Origin: Oligoflexia bacterium
Lineage (GTDB): Bacteria; Bdellovibrionota; UBA1018; CAIMNF01
Assembly: GCA_903858975.1 (NCBI GenBank)
Contig: CAIOKW010000002.1
Span: 1-13,431 of the forward strand
Reading direction: 5' to 3'
Length of the DNA: 13,431 nt
Shown: piece by piece, positions 1 to 8,540 of the stretch
Position numbering within the stretch: position 1 is the first letter of the stretch
How the letters are laid out: the number at the start of each line of letters is the position of its first letter
The notes under the pieces: generated by a model
The model's input: the letters and a program-made list of their open reading frames with translations, nothing else
Databases searched by the model: none
What the model was told of the DNA's origin: nothing
Program-made: the position numbers and the translations under genes

Positions 1-2266
1 GAGGATCAATAAAATGGTTGCAGTCCCAGGCAAGGCTTTGTGCTGAGTCATCAGCAAAAGCAGCACCATTGGCTTGAGTTTTTGGAAGACAAGCAAACAC
101 GCGCCCAACTCGATTATCTGCTACAGCGGTTTGCTGATAACTCGAACTTCCAATCAGAAGCACATCTCGAATTCTCTGGGTGTTTTTAACAGCGTTGCTA
201 ACGTAATCGTAATAGGCGTTATGGAGTGTTCCTAGAGACGCTCCAAATCCTAATCCGTCAGCCCATCCGGCCGAACTCGCCGGAGATGTGGAATATCCTG
301 GAATGTAAGGAAAACTTTGGTGACCCGGTCCCGACGAAGTCTCTAGGGTTTCGTTCAAGCCATGGGTATCGGTATAGGCGGTAGGAGCAATGAGGCCGTA
401 TTCACTTCCTCTTAAAACCCAAACCCCTGTCGATGCGCTAGAGGATACTGCAAGATCTGGATAGCCATCTCCGTCATAGTCTCCAGAGGTCATAGCCTTA
501 CCGAGCTTCACTAGGCTCACCGCTTTGCTAACGGGATCAGTGATGCTCTTGTATTTGTACATCGAAGGCTGACAAATGCCTGTAGAGGGAGAGCAGGGTG
601 CGGAAGGATTCGTTACAAAGGACTTAGGTCCTAAATAATTGAGTCCCCCATTTGGAATCCCATTCGTATCGCGCTTTCCATAGAGCACAAAGAGCGGACC
701 ATAACCACTCGCAATCGCGAGATCGTCACAAGCAAAAGGCTTGTTCAAATTAGTGTCCGGAACCACAGGTGGGTTATTGGTGCTCAGTGTATCTTGATTG
801 AAGTTCCCAACAAATAAGCCTGTTCCGAGCTGAAGATCGCGTCCTTCAGGGTAGAGATCGGAAATATCAAAGGAAATGATTTGACTGCGAGTCGTCGCTG
901 AAATGGAGTTTACATTGGTCACATCATAATAAATCGCGACGCGACCAATGCGGGCCGGACGATTATCAGAAAGTGTATCAATGGAGTCAGGTAGGCCTAC
1001 AGCGATATCGGCTGATCCATCGCAATTAAAATCTCCAACTGCAACGGATGAACCAATTTTTTGTGAACCGATTCCACCCTGTTGTTTAGAGGGGTAATTT
1101 CCTGAATCTGGAGTATTGCCACCTAAGCCTCGAACGTAAACCCAAGGGCGCTGAGTTTCATCCACTTCGACTGGATTTGTGGTACCGACCACCACTTCTT
1201 TCTTTTCTTGTGCGCCGGTTGCAACATCTTCAAACATTGCAAAAAACTTATATTTACTGGCTGGGAGTGGTTGGTTTGATGAGATTTTTCCCGTGCCTAA
1301 GCTTGATCCAATCAGTGTTCCAAGATTCGTTACGGGATCAACTTTGTAAATGGAAACCCGAACTGTGCCTTGACCATCTTGAGTAGTATCTTGAAAAACT
1401 TGTGCGAAAAACTGAGGGAAATTTGATAAACTCGCCTTTTGAACGTAAATATGACTACCCTTTACGATGCTATCAAACCCTTGATCTGCTACGGTTCTTG
1501 CGCAATGTTGTGACGAAATTGCAACGCTATCCGCAAAACCTCCTCCTGGGCCCACGAGCAAAGAACTCAGCGGGCTTGTGAGCTTTTGACCATTCGGACC
1601 ATCACGGGTTCCATCTAAATAATTGGCTACGACGAGTGCGCAGTATTCGCGCCCAGCAATGAGTCCTTCAATCTCAACGCTTCCTTGCCCTAAAACTGAC
1701 GCGTTTGAAGCGAGAAAGTTATAATTTACGGCACCACTCGCAAGGCGTTCAGTAACATAAACTTGGTAATTTACTGTGGGCTTTCCATTCCAGTTCACCC
1801 GAATCGCGTGGCGAGTTGCGGGAGATGCGGGAAGTGGATCAACCGAGCCATTCGCTCCCGTAAAATTAAAGCGATCCAAAAGTTTCACTTTTCCATAATT
1901 GGAGCGAGACCCTTGATCGAGTCCTGTGACGGGATCGATTGCGGTTACAGAGAAAGAATAATAGCCGCTATCATCGGGCTTGCCGGCTGGAGGGGTAATA
2001 AAGGTATTGAAGGTGGGCCTAGAAATAGGATCGTTCAAATCCGCTACGTAAACTTTGTATTGGCTGGAGCCCGGATAGGGATCCCAATAAAGCTGAAAGC
2101 TTTCAGGAGAAATAGCTTGAAGGGTTTTGATTCCGTTGAAGTTGGTAGGAATCACGCCGCCTTGAAAACCCAAATCACTACAGCCAGCCAAAACCAGCAG
2201 TGCGAGAGCACTGAAGTTTTGCAATAGGCCGTTAGAAATGAATTTAGACTTAACCCCGAGTTTCAA
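1..2266 (-). CDS. FG-GAP repeat (integrin-alpha-like) surface lipoprotein, C-terminus cut by window edge
   Basis: The reading frame is open from a TTG at 2266 to the left edge (755 codons seen), so the C-terminus is missing. The only in-frame start after the stop at 2287-2285 is this TTG, with six G bases five bases upstream as ribosome binding site. Residues 18-29 form a hydrophobic signal ending in the lipobox LAGC (Cys29), so it should be a lipoprotein. Residues 45-240 look like two fibronectin-type-III-like beta domains. From about 400 there are FG-GAP blades near 404-424, 483-523, 588-610 and 671-707. Two contain calcium-binding-type loops, DFNCDGSAD (412-420) and DYDGDGYPD (596-604). 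FG-GAP blades build the beta-propeller of integrin alpha chains, and bacterial versions are usually surface or secreted proteins. Adhesion is an inference, and no enzyme motif was seen. Confidence 0.85.
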   Translation of the reverse strand, partial: MKLGVKSKFISNGLLQNFSALALLVLAGCSDLGFQGGVIPTNFNGIKTLQAISPESFQLYWDPYPGSSQYKVYVADLNDPISRPTFNTFITPPAGKPDDSGYYSFSVTAIDPVTGLDQGSRSNYGKVKLLDRFNFTGANGSVDPLPASPATRHAIRVNWNGKPTVNYQVYVTERLASGAVNYNFLASNASVLGQGSVEIEGLIAGREYCALVVANYLDGTRDGPNGQKLTSPLSSLLVGPGGGFADSVAISSQHCARTVADQGFDSIVKGSHIYVQKASLSNFPQFFAQVFQDTTQDGQGTVRVSIYKVDPVTNLGTLIGSSLGTGKISSNQPLPASKYKFFAMFEDVATGAQEKKEVVVGTTNPVEVDETQRPWVYVRGLGGNTPDSGNYPSKQQGGIGSQKIGSSVAVGDFNCDGSADIAVGLPDSIDTLSDNRPARIGRVAIYYDVTNVNSISATTRSQIISFDISDLYPEGRDLQLGTGLFVGNFNQDTLSTNNPPVVPDTNLNKPFACDDLAIASGYGPLFVLYGKRDTNGIPNGGLNYLGPKSFVTNPSAPCSPSTGICQPSMYKYKSITDPVSKAVSLVKLGKAMTSGDYDGDGYPDLAVSSSASTGVWVLRGSEYGLIAPTAYTDTHGLNETLETSSGPGHQSFPYIPGYSTSPASSAGWADGLGFGASLGTLHNAYYDYVSNAVKNTQRIRDVLLIGSSSYQQTAVADNRVGRVFACLPKTQANGAAFADDSAQSLAWDCNHFIDP

Positions 2267-2302
2267 ACTTACCCCCCAAAAACACTAAAGTTCTTAGTTA
2301 AA

Positions 2303-2331
2303 ATCTTATTGTGGATGCCAATGCGCGTCAA
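2303..2331 (-). promoter_or_regulatory. Sigma-70-type promoter of the FG-GAP lipoprotein gene
   Basis: On the minus strand, TTGACG (2331-2326) and TAAGAT (2308-2303) are separated by exactly 17 bases. This predicts a transcription start near 2296 and a leader of about 30 bases before the TTG start at 2266. No rival promoter stands out in this gap. Confidence 0.65.
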
Positions 2332-2446
2332 TGTGTCCACTAAGACCTAGATCCCTTCTCTGGAGCTAATCGGAGAACGGCGGGAATTTCTTTAAATCTG
2401 GGGAAAAATTCGAGGTTCATCCTAAACTCTCTTTGTTTATTTTGAT

Positions 2447-2482
2447 GATATTTCGGCGTCCTGCCGATATCTATATATATAG
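2447..2482. promoter_or_regulatory. Inverted repeat and AT palindrome upstream of the outer-membrane protein gene
   Basis: An imperfect inverted repeat, GATA-TT-TCGGC, loop GTCCT, GCCGA-TATC, spans 2447-2471. A perfect 12-base palindrome CTATATATATAG overlaps its end at 2471-2482. Both lie within 55 bases of the ATG at 2502, where a promoter must be. I could not settle on a -35/-10 pair, so this may be an operator, a leader hairpin or just AT-rich promoter DNA. Confidence 0.35.
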
Positions 2483-2501
2483 ACTATAGAAAATATTTGA
2501 G

Positions 2502-3812
2502 ATGAAAAGAGTCAATAAAATGAAGTGGAGTGTCCGCCAAAAGCTTGTCTTGATCATCGCAATTTCCCTCGGGGGAGGAGGGCCTCTTTGTGCAGAAGAG
2601 GTTGCTTCCCCTCAGGCCGCACCCGTTAACAACTTCCTCATGCCGAAGATGGAAGAAATCATTCGATCTTCCATGAAAGTGATTAAAGAGGACGAGGGAG
2701 TGGTCTCAATGACCCCTCCAGGAAATCACTCTTTTGCCCAAGGCACCCAAATGCTGTTCTTTCGTAAGAAGGGATCGCGGCTTGAGATGATCGCGACCGG
2801 CAAAGTTTTGACGGAGGAGACCGATGTCAAAACGCATCAATTTCAAATTAAGGTAGAGCTCGATAAAGACACCATAATCAAATATCCGATTGAAGGCGAT
2901 TATGCGGCTCCACTCGCGGATCCGACCGCGAGCAACGAGGCCAATAAGAAGGATGAAAACGACTATCTCCTGCCCGAAGAACCCCCAATAGCAAAGCCGA
3001 ACAATCGGCCGGGCTATTTGGAGGCGGGCGCAGGCTTGCTCTATGGGCAACTCGCCACGACCACTTCCACGGTCGCCAATGATGCCAAGGCCTCGAGCGC
3101 TTATCGCTTTAAAAATATTCACTTCGCGTATTTTTCCGAGCTTGTTCCTTTTGGCGTGGAGCTCGACAGTCACGCGGGAAATTTTCCAACTTCCACGTTT
3201 TACAGCAAAATTGTGGCGTCCAATGAAAGTGTTTCGATTTTAGGGATTCACTATCGATTCGAACCCATACTGAATAAAAAACTAGAGTTTGTTGCTAAGG
3301 TGAACTCGCTCAGCGATCAATTCACGACGGACAACAAGGATGAAAATCTCTTGTCCACTAAAGTGTCGGGAATGGGGCTTGGTTTAAGACTGAATTTCAA
3401 TCTCGAAAAGCCAAACTGGAAACCCCAAAAGGGTGAGTCATTCTTGGCCTTACAGGCCATTACCGCAGAAGCGATTTATTATCCCATGATTACTGCCACC
3501 GATACCTTGGTCTCCCGCGGTACTGATTCAGGAGGATCCACGGGGATGCAAGTTCGTGTGAGCTCAACACTTCTGGCTTATCTTCCCTTTATTCCGCTAT
3601 TGAAGCGCTGGGTGTTTCAAGGGTCCTATGGGTTCCGCTCTTATAACTTAAAGTTCTCTGGTCCTACCGTACCTGAGAATGTATTAAGCCCCGTGCCGAT
3701 CCTTCAGGGCACGCATGCGACTGAAAAAGAATCTGACTTACGGTTTTTCTTTGGCGTGCGTTTCGACGATCCCCTGAAAAGCCTCTTTGATTCGGGGAAG
3801 AAGAAGCCATGA
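2502..3812 (+). CDS. Secreted protein with a probable outer-membrane beta-barrel C-terminus
   Basis: I do not recognise a named family. The N-terminus is a signal peptide ending near CAEE (residues 30-33). An ATG at 2520, seven residues in, has a better-placed AAAGAG ribosome binding site and gives a more typical signal peptide, so the true start may be 2520. Residues 46-135 form a small mixed domain, and 136-170 are a Pro/Asp/Glu-rich linker. From 170 to the end the sequence alternates polar and aromatic or hydrophobic residues with many Gly, Tyr and Phe (for example GYLEAGAGLLYG at 170-181), as in transmembrane beta strands. The stop overlaps the start of the VWA gene (ATGA at 3809-3812), so the two are probably translationally coupled and may work together in the envelope. 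The barrel assignment is inferred from composition. Confidence 0.75.
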   Translation: MKRVNKMKWSVRQKLVLIIAISLGGGGPLCAEEVASPQAAPVNNFLMPKMEEIIRSSMKVIKEDEGVVSMTPPGNHSFAQGTQMLFFRKKGSRLEMIATGKVLTEETDVKTHQFQIKVELDKDTIIKYPIEGDYAAPLADPTASNEANKKDENDYLLPEEPPIAKPNNRPGYLEAGAGLLYGQLATTTSTVANDAKASSAYRFKNIHFAYFSELVPFGVELDSHAGNFPTSTFYSKIVASNESVSILGIHYRFEPILNKKLEFVAKVNSLSDQFTTDNKDENLLSTKVSGMGLGLRLNFNLEKPNWKPQKGESFLALQAITAEAIYYPMITATDTLVSRGTDSGGSTGMQVRVSSTLLAYLPFIPLLKRWVFQGSYGFRSYNLKFSGPTVPENVLSPVPILQGTHATEKESDLRFFFGVRFDDPLKSLFDSGKKKP

Positions 3813-5218
3813 TGAATCTAATAAAAACAGCCATTTTTGGGCTCTCTCTCGGTCTGGGGATGATGGCGCCCTCCTTTGCGGCCCCCTCCCCAACGCCCAC
3901 CCCCTTTAAGCTCGAAGTACCGGGGTTAAAGGATTTGCAAACCAGTGTGGAGTATTCAGACGAGAATCTGGATGAGACCTTAAAGCCACGGGTGTTGATT
4001 CTTCTGGATAGCTCAGGCTCCATGGGTCAGCTCATGGACAAACAAAAATCAAAAATGTACTACGCCAAAAAACTCTTTAACGACTACCTTCGCTACCAGT
4101 GGCGAGAAAAAGCAGAAGTGGGCATGGTGGTCTACGGAAGCCGTCGAAAGCAAGACTGTAGTGACACCTATCTTGCCATTAAAATAGGAGAGAAGAATCT
4201 TTCAAAAATTGATAGCACGGTGAAGAAACTCTCGCCGCTCGGGATGACGCCGATTGCGGCATCGCTTGAGCTTGCCATTGAGCAACTGAGGAATTATCCA
4301 GGTCCGAAGCGCGTGATGATTTACACCGATGGTGAGGAAACCTGTGGTGGGGATAGCTGCAAGATTCTCGAAAAAGCGATTCAAGAAAAGATCGTCGATC
4401 TTGAGATGTTTGTGACCGGGATTGGACTTGATGAAAAATCAAAAGACCTCGATAAGCTTAGGTGCCTCGGTAAAACCTTTGGTGCAAAGACGCCTCAAGC
4501 CCTCTCTCAGTCCTTAGATGATATCAACAACATGATGGGTGGAACCTCAAAAAGTGGGAAGCGCACCGGAAACAACCTCTATGTGGAGTGCCCGGACCCG
4601 AAAGCCATCGTCAAACTCTATGAAATGAAAAATGGGGAACGAGTTTATGTGAGGGATTTCACCGCCTCTTACGGAGTGCGGGTGCCGCCCGGAGACTATA
4701 GCGCAGATGTATTACTTGAACCCATGTACACCTTTAAATCGTTTAAGATTCCCCCTAAGAAGAAGGTGACCCTTCGAGTGGCAGGGAGTGGGCTCGTGAT
4801 GGTGAACTTTTTTAAGGGCTTACTGGATGTTGAGATTTTGAATCGAGACAAAAAAGTGGTTCAGAGTTTTATGAGTGATGAGCCCGCGATCGTCAAGTCT
4901 GGCACCTATGATATTCGAATTGCGGGAGAGCCATTCTATGAGCGCACCGAGCGAAAATTCAAGGTAGTACCCGGTGGGAAGCACGAAATTAATGTCGACG
5001 GCATCGGAGTGGTTCAGGTGAATTACCCGAGTAATGTGGGAATTCATGTCTTTGATGGGAATGATAAGGAGCTTGGAAACTACCTTACTAATTTTCCATT
5101 TATTCTAAAAACAGGAAGTTACCGCTTCTTTGTAAACGCCAATTGCAATATTGAGGGCATTACCGTGAGAAATGAGAAATCCATCCAAGTGCTCCAGTGC
5201 CTCCCCCAGAAAAAATAA
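3809..5218 (+). CDS. Secreted von Willebrand factor A domain protein with three C-terminal repeat modules
   Basis: There is a signal peptide at residues 1-24 (cleavage near SFA/AP) and a Pro/Thr-rich stretch at 25-33. A VWA domain spans about 60-245. The metal-ion-dependent adhesion site is complete: DSSGS (Asp67, Ser69, Ser71), Thr147 in GMTP, and Asp174 in TDGEE. VWA domains with an intact site bind a partner through Mg2+ or Mn2+. Cysteines at 117, 179, 184 and 219 could form disulfides outside the cytoplasm. Residues 257-465 appear to be three tandem beta-rich modules (about 257-328, 329-400 and 401-465), each with a 'GDY/GTY/GSY' step in the second half. They recall PEGA or carboxypeptidase-regulatory-like domains. 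It overlaps the upstream barrel-like gene by four bases, and a GGGGAAGAAG stretch precedes the start. It probably acts in the periplasm or at the surface; the ligand is unknown. Confidence 0.85.
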   Translation: MMNLIKTAIFGLSLGLGMMAPSFAAPSPTPTPFKLEVPGLKDLQTSVEYSDENLDETLKPRVLILLDSSGSMGQLMDKQKSKMYYAKKLFNDYLRYQWREKAEVGMVVYGSRRKQDCSDTYLAIKIGEKNLSKIDSTVKKLSPLGMTPIAASLELAIEQLRNYPGPKRVMIYTDGEETCGGDSCKILEKAIQEKIVDLEMFVTGIGLDEKSKDLDKLRCLGKTFGAKTPQALSQSLDDINNMMGGTSKSGKRTGNNLYVECPDPKAIVKLYEMKNGERVYVRDFTASYGVRVPPGDYSADVLLEPMYTFKSFKIPPKKKVTLRVAGSGLVMVNFFKGLLDVEILNRDKKVVQSFMSDEPAIVKSGTYDIRIAGEPFYERTERKFKVVPGGKHEINVDGIGVVQVNYPSNVGIHVFDGNDKELGNYLTNFPFILKTGSYRFFVNANCNIEGITVRNEKSIQVLQCLPQKK

Positions 5219-5219
5219 A

Positions 5220-5936
5220 ATGAAGATTAGACTTAAGACAGTCGACAGCACTCAGAAGTTCCTTCGTGATCAAATCAAGGGCGGGAAGCCCGTGCAGCAT
5301 TTGGATGCGGTGTTGGCGGACATGCAAACAGGAGGGCTTGGTCGGCAGGGGCGTCCTTGGATTTCAGTACCCGGCAATTTGAATGCATCGATATATGTGG
5401 TTCAAAATTCCATTCCTCTCACCTGGGTCCCCCTTTGGGTTGGAGTGTGTTTGTTTCGAACCTTTCAGAAATATGGGGCCGGAAAAGAGCAGATTAAAAT
5501 CAAATGGCCGAATGATCTCGTCTTTGGAGGCCGCTCCAAAATTGCAGGTATTTTATGTGAAAAGCAAGGTGAGGGCGTCATCGTCGGAGTGGGTGTGAAT
5601 TTAAAGTCGGCACCCGAGCTCCAGGATCGCCCGAGCGTATCCCTCGAACAGGTCACCGGAGTTGAGCTTCCTCTGAATGCTTCGGAGGCGTTTTTGGATC
5701 GACTCCTGGAAGAGATGAGCTACGAACCCTTTCTCCCGGTGATCAAAAAGTTATACGAAGAGCATGCGCTCTTTAAGTCAGGAGACTTTATTCAGTTTGA
5801 AGACATTCAAACTAAAGAGTTTGGAACGGGATCAGTCCTTCGCTATGGGGATTACGGAGAGCTCGTGGTGATGTCGGGCGGAAAAGAAAAGAAGCTCTTA
5901 AGCGAAGAGGTTCACTTAAGGGCCCATAAGCCCTAA
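5220..5936 (+). CDS. birA: Biotin--protein ligase (monofunctional BirA type)
   Basis: This enzyme activates biotin with ATP to biotinyl-AMP and attaches it to a lysine of biotin-dependent carboxylases such as the acetyl-CoA carboxylase carrier protein. Family motifs are clear: VDSTQKF (8-14), the biotinyl-AMP loop GRQGRPW (41-47) followed by PGNLNAS (51-57), KWPND (95-99) with KIAGILCE (107-114), and GVGVN (123-127). A small C-terminal beta domain follows from about 188. The 238-residue protein starts directly at the catalytic domain and lacks the N-terminal DNA-binding domain of E. coli BirA, so it should not be a repressor. I chose the ATG at 5220, one base after the VWA stop. An in-frame ATG at 5172 would add 16 unusual residues inside the VWA gene. 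No good ribosome binding site is visible, so coupling to the upstream gene is likely. Confidence 0.93.
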   Translation: MKIRLKTVDSTQKFLRDQIKGGKPVQHLDAVLADMQTGGLGRQGRPWISVPGNLNASIYVVQNSIPLTWVPLWVGVCLFRTFQKYGAGKEQIKIKWPNDLVFGGRSKIAGILCEKQGEGVIVGVGVNLKSAPELQDRPSVSLEQVTGVELPLNASEAFLDRLLEEMSYEPFLPVIKKLYEEHALFKSGDFIQFEDIQTKEFGTGSVLRYGDYGELVVMSGGKEKKLLSEEVHLRAHKP

Positions 5937-6814
5937 ACGCCTTCCATCAACAAAGAAAGATCCAGCGCCTTGACGGAATGGGTGAGAGCTCCGACTGAAA
6001 TCACATCTAAGCCTTCAATTAAATAAGAATCAAGGTTCTCAAGCGTAATGCCTCCTGAAACCTCAAAGCACACACCTGTTGCGGGCTTTAACTTCACCGC
6101 TTCTTTTACGAGTTCAGGTGAAAAGTTATCGAGCATGATGACTTCAGCTGAAGCGTCGATTGCGGCTTTCAGTTCGGCCAAATTTTTCACTTCAATTTCG
6201 ATTTTTAACAAATGAGGAATCACTTCGCGTGCATTATCGATCGCCCCTTGAATAGAGCCCGAAGCAGCGATGTGATTTTCTTTTAACAGCAAACCACCAC
6301 TTAAGTTAAAACGATGTGGATGCGCGCCGCCAATGAGGGTGCTTTCGATCGCCAAATCGCGATAGCCCGGAAGCGTCTTACGGGTAGCGGTAATGCGCGG
6401 AGATTTTTTCATGCCCTTTTTTCGAACCTGATCCACAAATTCAGCCGTGTGAGTCGCAATGCCTGAAGTGTAGGAGGCGAGATTGATCAGCGTGCGTTCA
6501 AAGGTCACGATGGCTTCTGCGGATCCGGTCCATTCACAGATTTTTTGCTTTGGGGTCACCCGGTCCCCATCTTTCACAAAGTGATTCACGTGAAGGGGAG
6601 TGCCCATTTCGAGACTTAAGAGTTCGAGGGCTTTAAGGCCCATCGAGCCTGCCCAAATCCCGTTTCCCTTTGCGATCAGGGTTGCCTTCGTAGACGTTTC
6701 AGCAGCCAAGCCTCGCGCTCGAGCGGTCGCGCGCGCGGTCCAATCAAAGGTGACCCCATCTTCTTCAAGGCCTAAAGTGATCCACTTTTTCCAAGAATGA
6801 ATGAGGGCGTTCAT
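5933..6814 (-). CDS. nadC: Quinolinate phosphoribosyltransferase (nicotinate-nucleotide pyrophosphorylase, carboxylating)
   Basis: It converts quinolinate and PRPP to nicotinate mononucleotide, CO2 and pyrophosphate in de novo NAD synthesis in the cytoplasm. The length (293) is typical. Key motifs are present: ERTLINL (106-112), TRKTLPG (144-150, holding the substrate-binding Arg145 and Lys146), His167-Arg168, KENH (178-181), the acidic EIEV (206-209), MLDN (227-230) and the phosphate-binding region around SGG (253-255). The stretch after TRKT departs from the common version: IESTLIGGAHPHR replaces the usual KYAV..GGG..HR, and the Asp normally found between HR and the KENH lysine is Ser or Gly. 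The start overlaps the RNase PH stop (ATGA), and the stop overlaps the convergent birA stop by four bases. nadA and nadB are not in the window. Confidence 0.93.
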   Translation of the reverse strand: MNALIHSWKKWITLGLEEDGVTFDWTARATARARGLAAETSTKATLIAKGNGIWAGSMGLKALELLSLEMGTPLHVNHFVKDGDRVTPKQKICEWTGSAEAIVTFERTLINLASYTSGIATHTAEFVDQVRKKGMKKSPRITATRKTLPGYRDLAIESTLIGGAHPHRFNLSGGLLLKENHIAASGSIQGAIDNAREVIPHLLKIEIEVKNLAELKAAIDASAEVIMLDNFSPELVKEAVKLKPATGVCFEVSGGITLENLDSYLIEGLDVISVGALTHSVKALDLSLLMEGV

Positions 6815-7533
6815 GGAAGAATTCCAAAAGGTTTCAGAGTTTCAATTTGAATTTGGTGCAAGCGATCTAATCCGAGCTTCGCGCCATTCATCATGAGGGC
6901 GAGATCTTTTTCAGAAAACGCTTTCTTCTCTGCAGTTCCCTGAATCTCTACAAAAAGACCTGAGCCCGTGCGAACAAAATTCATATCCACGTCGCCCGAT
7001 GAGTCCTCAACGTAATCGAGGTCAACAAAAACGGTTCCGTCTTGCATTCCCACGCTGACTGCTTGAACGGTATCGATGAAGACTTTGCGGTCTAAGTTCT
7101 TTTCTTTAACGAGTTTCGAAAGCGCGATTCCGACAGCAATGCAGGCGCCAGAAATGGCCGCGGTTCGGGTTCCGCCATCTGCTTGAATGACATCACAGTC
7201 TACTATGATTTGGCGCTCACCGAGCTTTGAAAGATCGACCATGGCCCGAAGGGCGCGTCCGATGAGGCGTTGAATTTCTTGAGTTCTGCCTGAAACTTTT
7301 TCTCGATCGCGCTTGGAGCGAGTGTGGGTGGCTCTTGGGAGCATGGCATATTCAGCCGTGATCCATCCCTGGCCCTTCCCTTTTAACCAAGAGGGAACGC
7401 CCTCTTCAATACTCGCGGTACAAAACACCTTCGTGTTTCCAGTTTCAATCATGCAGGAACCTTCCGCATAGCGGGAAACGTTCACTTCGACTTTACAGGG
7501 TCTTGGGTCCAATAGGCTACGGTCTGTTCTCAT
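6811..7533 (-). CDS. rph: Ribonuclease PH (tRNA 3'-end processing phosphorolytic exonuclease)
   Basis: RNase PH trims nucleotides after the CCA end of tRNA precursors, using phosphate as acceptor. From the ATG at 7533 the protein is 240 residues, the normal family length, and starts MRTDRS, like the usual MR-DGR. Conserved segments are SGRTQEIQRLIGRALR (81-96) with the RNA-contacting Arg83, the phosphate site GGTR (120-123), and DLDYVEDS-GDVDMN (171-185) with catalytic acidic residues. The frame is open further, to a TTG at 7554 that overlaps the stop of the receiver gene (TTGA). That TTG may be the real coupled start, adding seven residues. Neither start has a clear ribosome binding site. 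The stop overlaps the nadC start (ATGA). Confidence 0.93.
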   Translation of the reverse strand: MRTDRSLLDPRPCKVEVNVSRYAEGSCMIETGNTKVFCTASIEEGVPSWLKGKGQGWITAEYAMLPRATHTRSKRDREKVSGRTQEIQRLIGRALRAMVDLSKLGERQIIVDCDVIQADGGTRTAAISGACIAVGIALSKLVKEKNLDRKVFIDTVQAVSVGMQDGTVFVDLDYVEDSSGDVDMNFVRTGSGLFVEIQGTAEKKAFSEKDLALMMNGAKLGLDRLHQIQIETLKPFGILP

Positions 7534-7550
7534 AGTTGTTAAGGGGCCGA

Positions 7551-8462
7551 TCAAAGGGGCGGATTAGAGAGGAGCTTGTGAATTTCCTCTTTAATGATTC
7601 GCTCAGCGAGATTCGGAATGAAGTCTTCCGTAAAGGTTTTCATCTCGTGATTGATTCGGTCTTGAATTTGAAAATGCATCTCTTCCATTACGCGAGCGAC
7701 TTCAGCTTTGACGATCGCTTCCACTTGGTCAGCAGTATAAGAAACTTGATGTTGCTCGGTCCCGGTAAACCCTGCTGAGCTTTGGATGTCGACGAAGTCC
7801 ATCGATGAGATCTCGCTTTGAGCGGGTGCAGGGGGAGGGGTAAATGCGGGTTCTTCGATATCAAAATGATCCATTTTGCCGGGTTCAATCATTCCCCAGT
7901 CGTGCTGATTGAGTCCGCTCAGTTCAAAGGTATTTTTCGCGAGCTCTTGAATGTCGTCGAGCCCACCCTGGAAGTCGTTTGAGAGGGGCGGGAAATCGTC
8001 AAAAGCAGAAGGTTTTGGAGCATCAAAACGAATCGGAGTGTGAGTTTCGATTGGCTCATTGATGGTTGCAATCACGGGATCATTCGCTGGAGCCAGATTT
8101 GAAACCGCCATCAGGGTTGAGCGCAAGTGAGAGGGGTCAAAGGGCTTCACAAGGTGACCTGAAAATCCGAGTTGATGCATGCGGGTCTCATCTACTTTTT
8201 CGAAAGTAGAGGACATCATGATCACGGGGATGTTTTTGAGGTCTGGTTTCTGAAGAAATTTTTCGCGGAGTTGGTAGGCATCCAATTGTGGAAGCGACAC
8301 GTCAATAATGCAAATATCCGGACGGAAGAGAGAGACTTGTTCTAAAGCCTCTTTCCCATCGGAAACTGTTTGAATTTCGTAGCCGTCTCCCGAGAGAGCA
8401 AGACGAATCACCTTTTGAATAGTGAGACTGTCATCAGCAACTAGGATTTTTTTGCCTGCCAT
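7551..8462 (-). CDS. Response regulator: receiver domain plus linker and helical C-terminal tail, no DNA-binding domain
   Basis: Residues 4-118 are a canonical CheY-like receiver: acidic pair Asp10-Asp11, phosphoacceptor Asp54 (IIDVSLP), the switch Ser84-Ser85 (MMSST) and Lys106 (VKPFDP). Residues 120-240 are a low-complexity linker rich in Pro, Asp, Glu and Phe. Residues 245-298 look like amphipathic helices, including AEVARVMEEM (253-262) and PNLAERIIKEEIHKLL (283-298). This resembles a tail I recall on deltaproteobacterial receiver proteins, where it replaces an output domain. It probably acts by protein-protein contact, perhaps in polarity or motility signalling; that is inference. No histidine kinase is nearby. 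It is the first gene of a tight run with rph and nadC, and its ATG lacks an obvious ribosome binding site. Confidence 0.88.
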   Translation of the reverse strand: MAGKKILVADDSLTIQKVIRLALSGDGYEIQTVSDGKEALEQVSLFRPDICIIDVSLPQLDAYQLREKFLQKPDLKNIPVIMMSSTFEKVDETRMHQLGFSGHLVKPFDPSHLRSTLMAVSNLAPANDPVIATINEPIETHTPIRFDAPKPSAFDDFPPLSNDFQGGLDDIQELAKNTFELSGLNQHDWGMIEPGKMDHFDIEEPAFTPPPAPAQSEISSMDFVDIQSSAGFTGTEQHQVSYTADQVEAIVKAEVARVMEEMHFQIQDRINHEMKTFTEDFIPNLAERIIKEEIHKLLSNPPL

Positions 8463-8540
8463 GCGTAAGTCAATGTTGTCAGCAATTTAACGCTCTGTAA
8501 ATTAAAAATATTTTTACACACGTCACATAGAAAAAGAAGT

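Noticed and set aside
1763..2227. 154-residue plus-strand frame opposite the lipoprotein gene
   Set aside because: It is antisense to the lipobox and beta domains of a clear long frame. It has an Arg/Ile-rich composition and no recognisable motif or ribosome binding site.
2706..3173. 155-residue minus-strand frame within the barrel-like gene
   Set aside because: It lies wholly inside a well-supported secreted protein gene on the other strand, and its composition looks like an antisense shadow.
5172..5219. Earlier birA start inside the VWA gene
   Set aside because: It adds 16 residues not seen at the start of ligases of this type, and the family sequence begins at the ATG at 5220.
5917..5936. 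Terminator between birA and nadC (AGGGC/GCCCT)
   Set aside because: There are only five base pairs, inside coding sequence on both strands, with no U tract.
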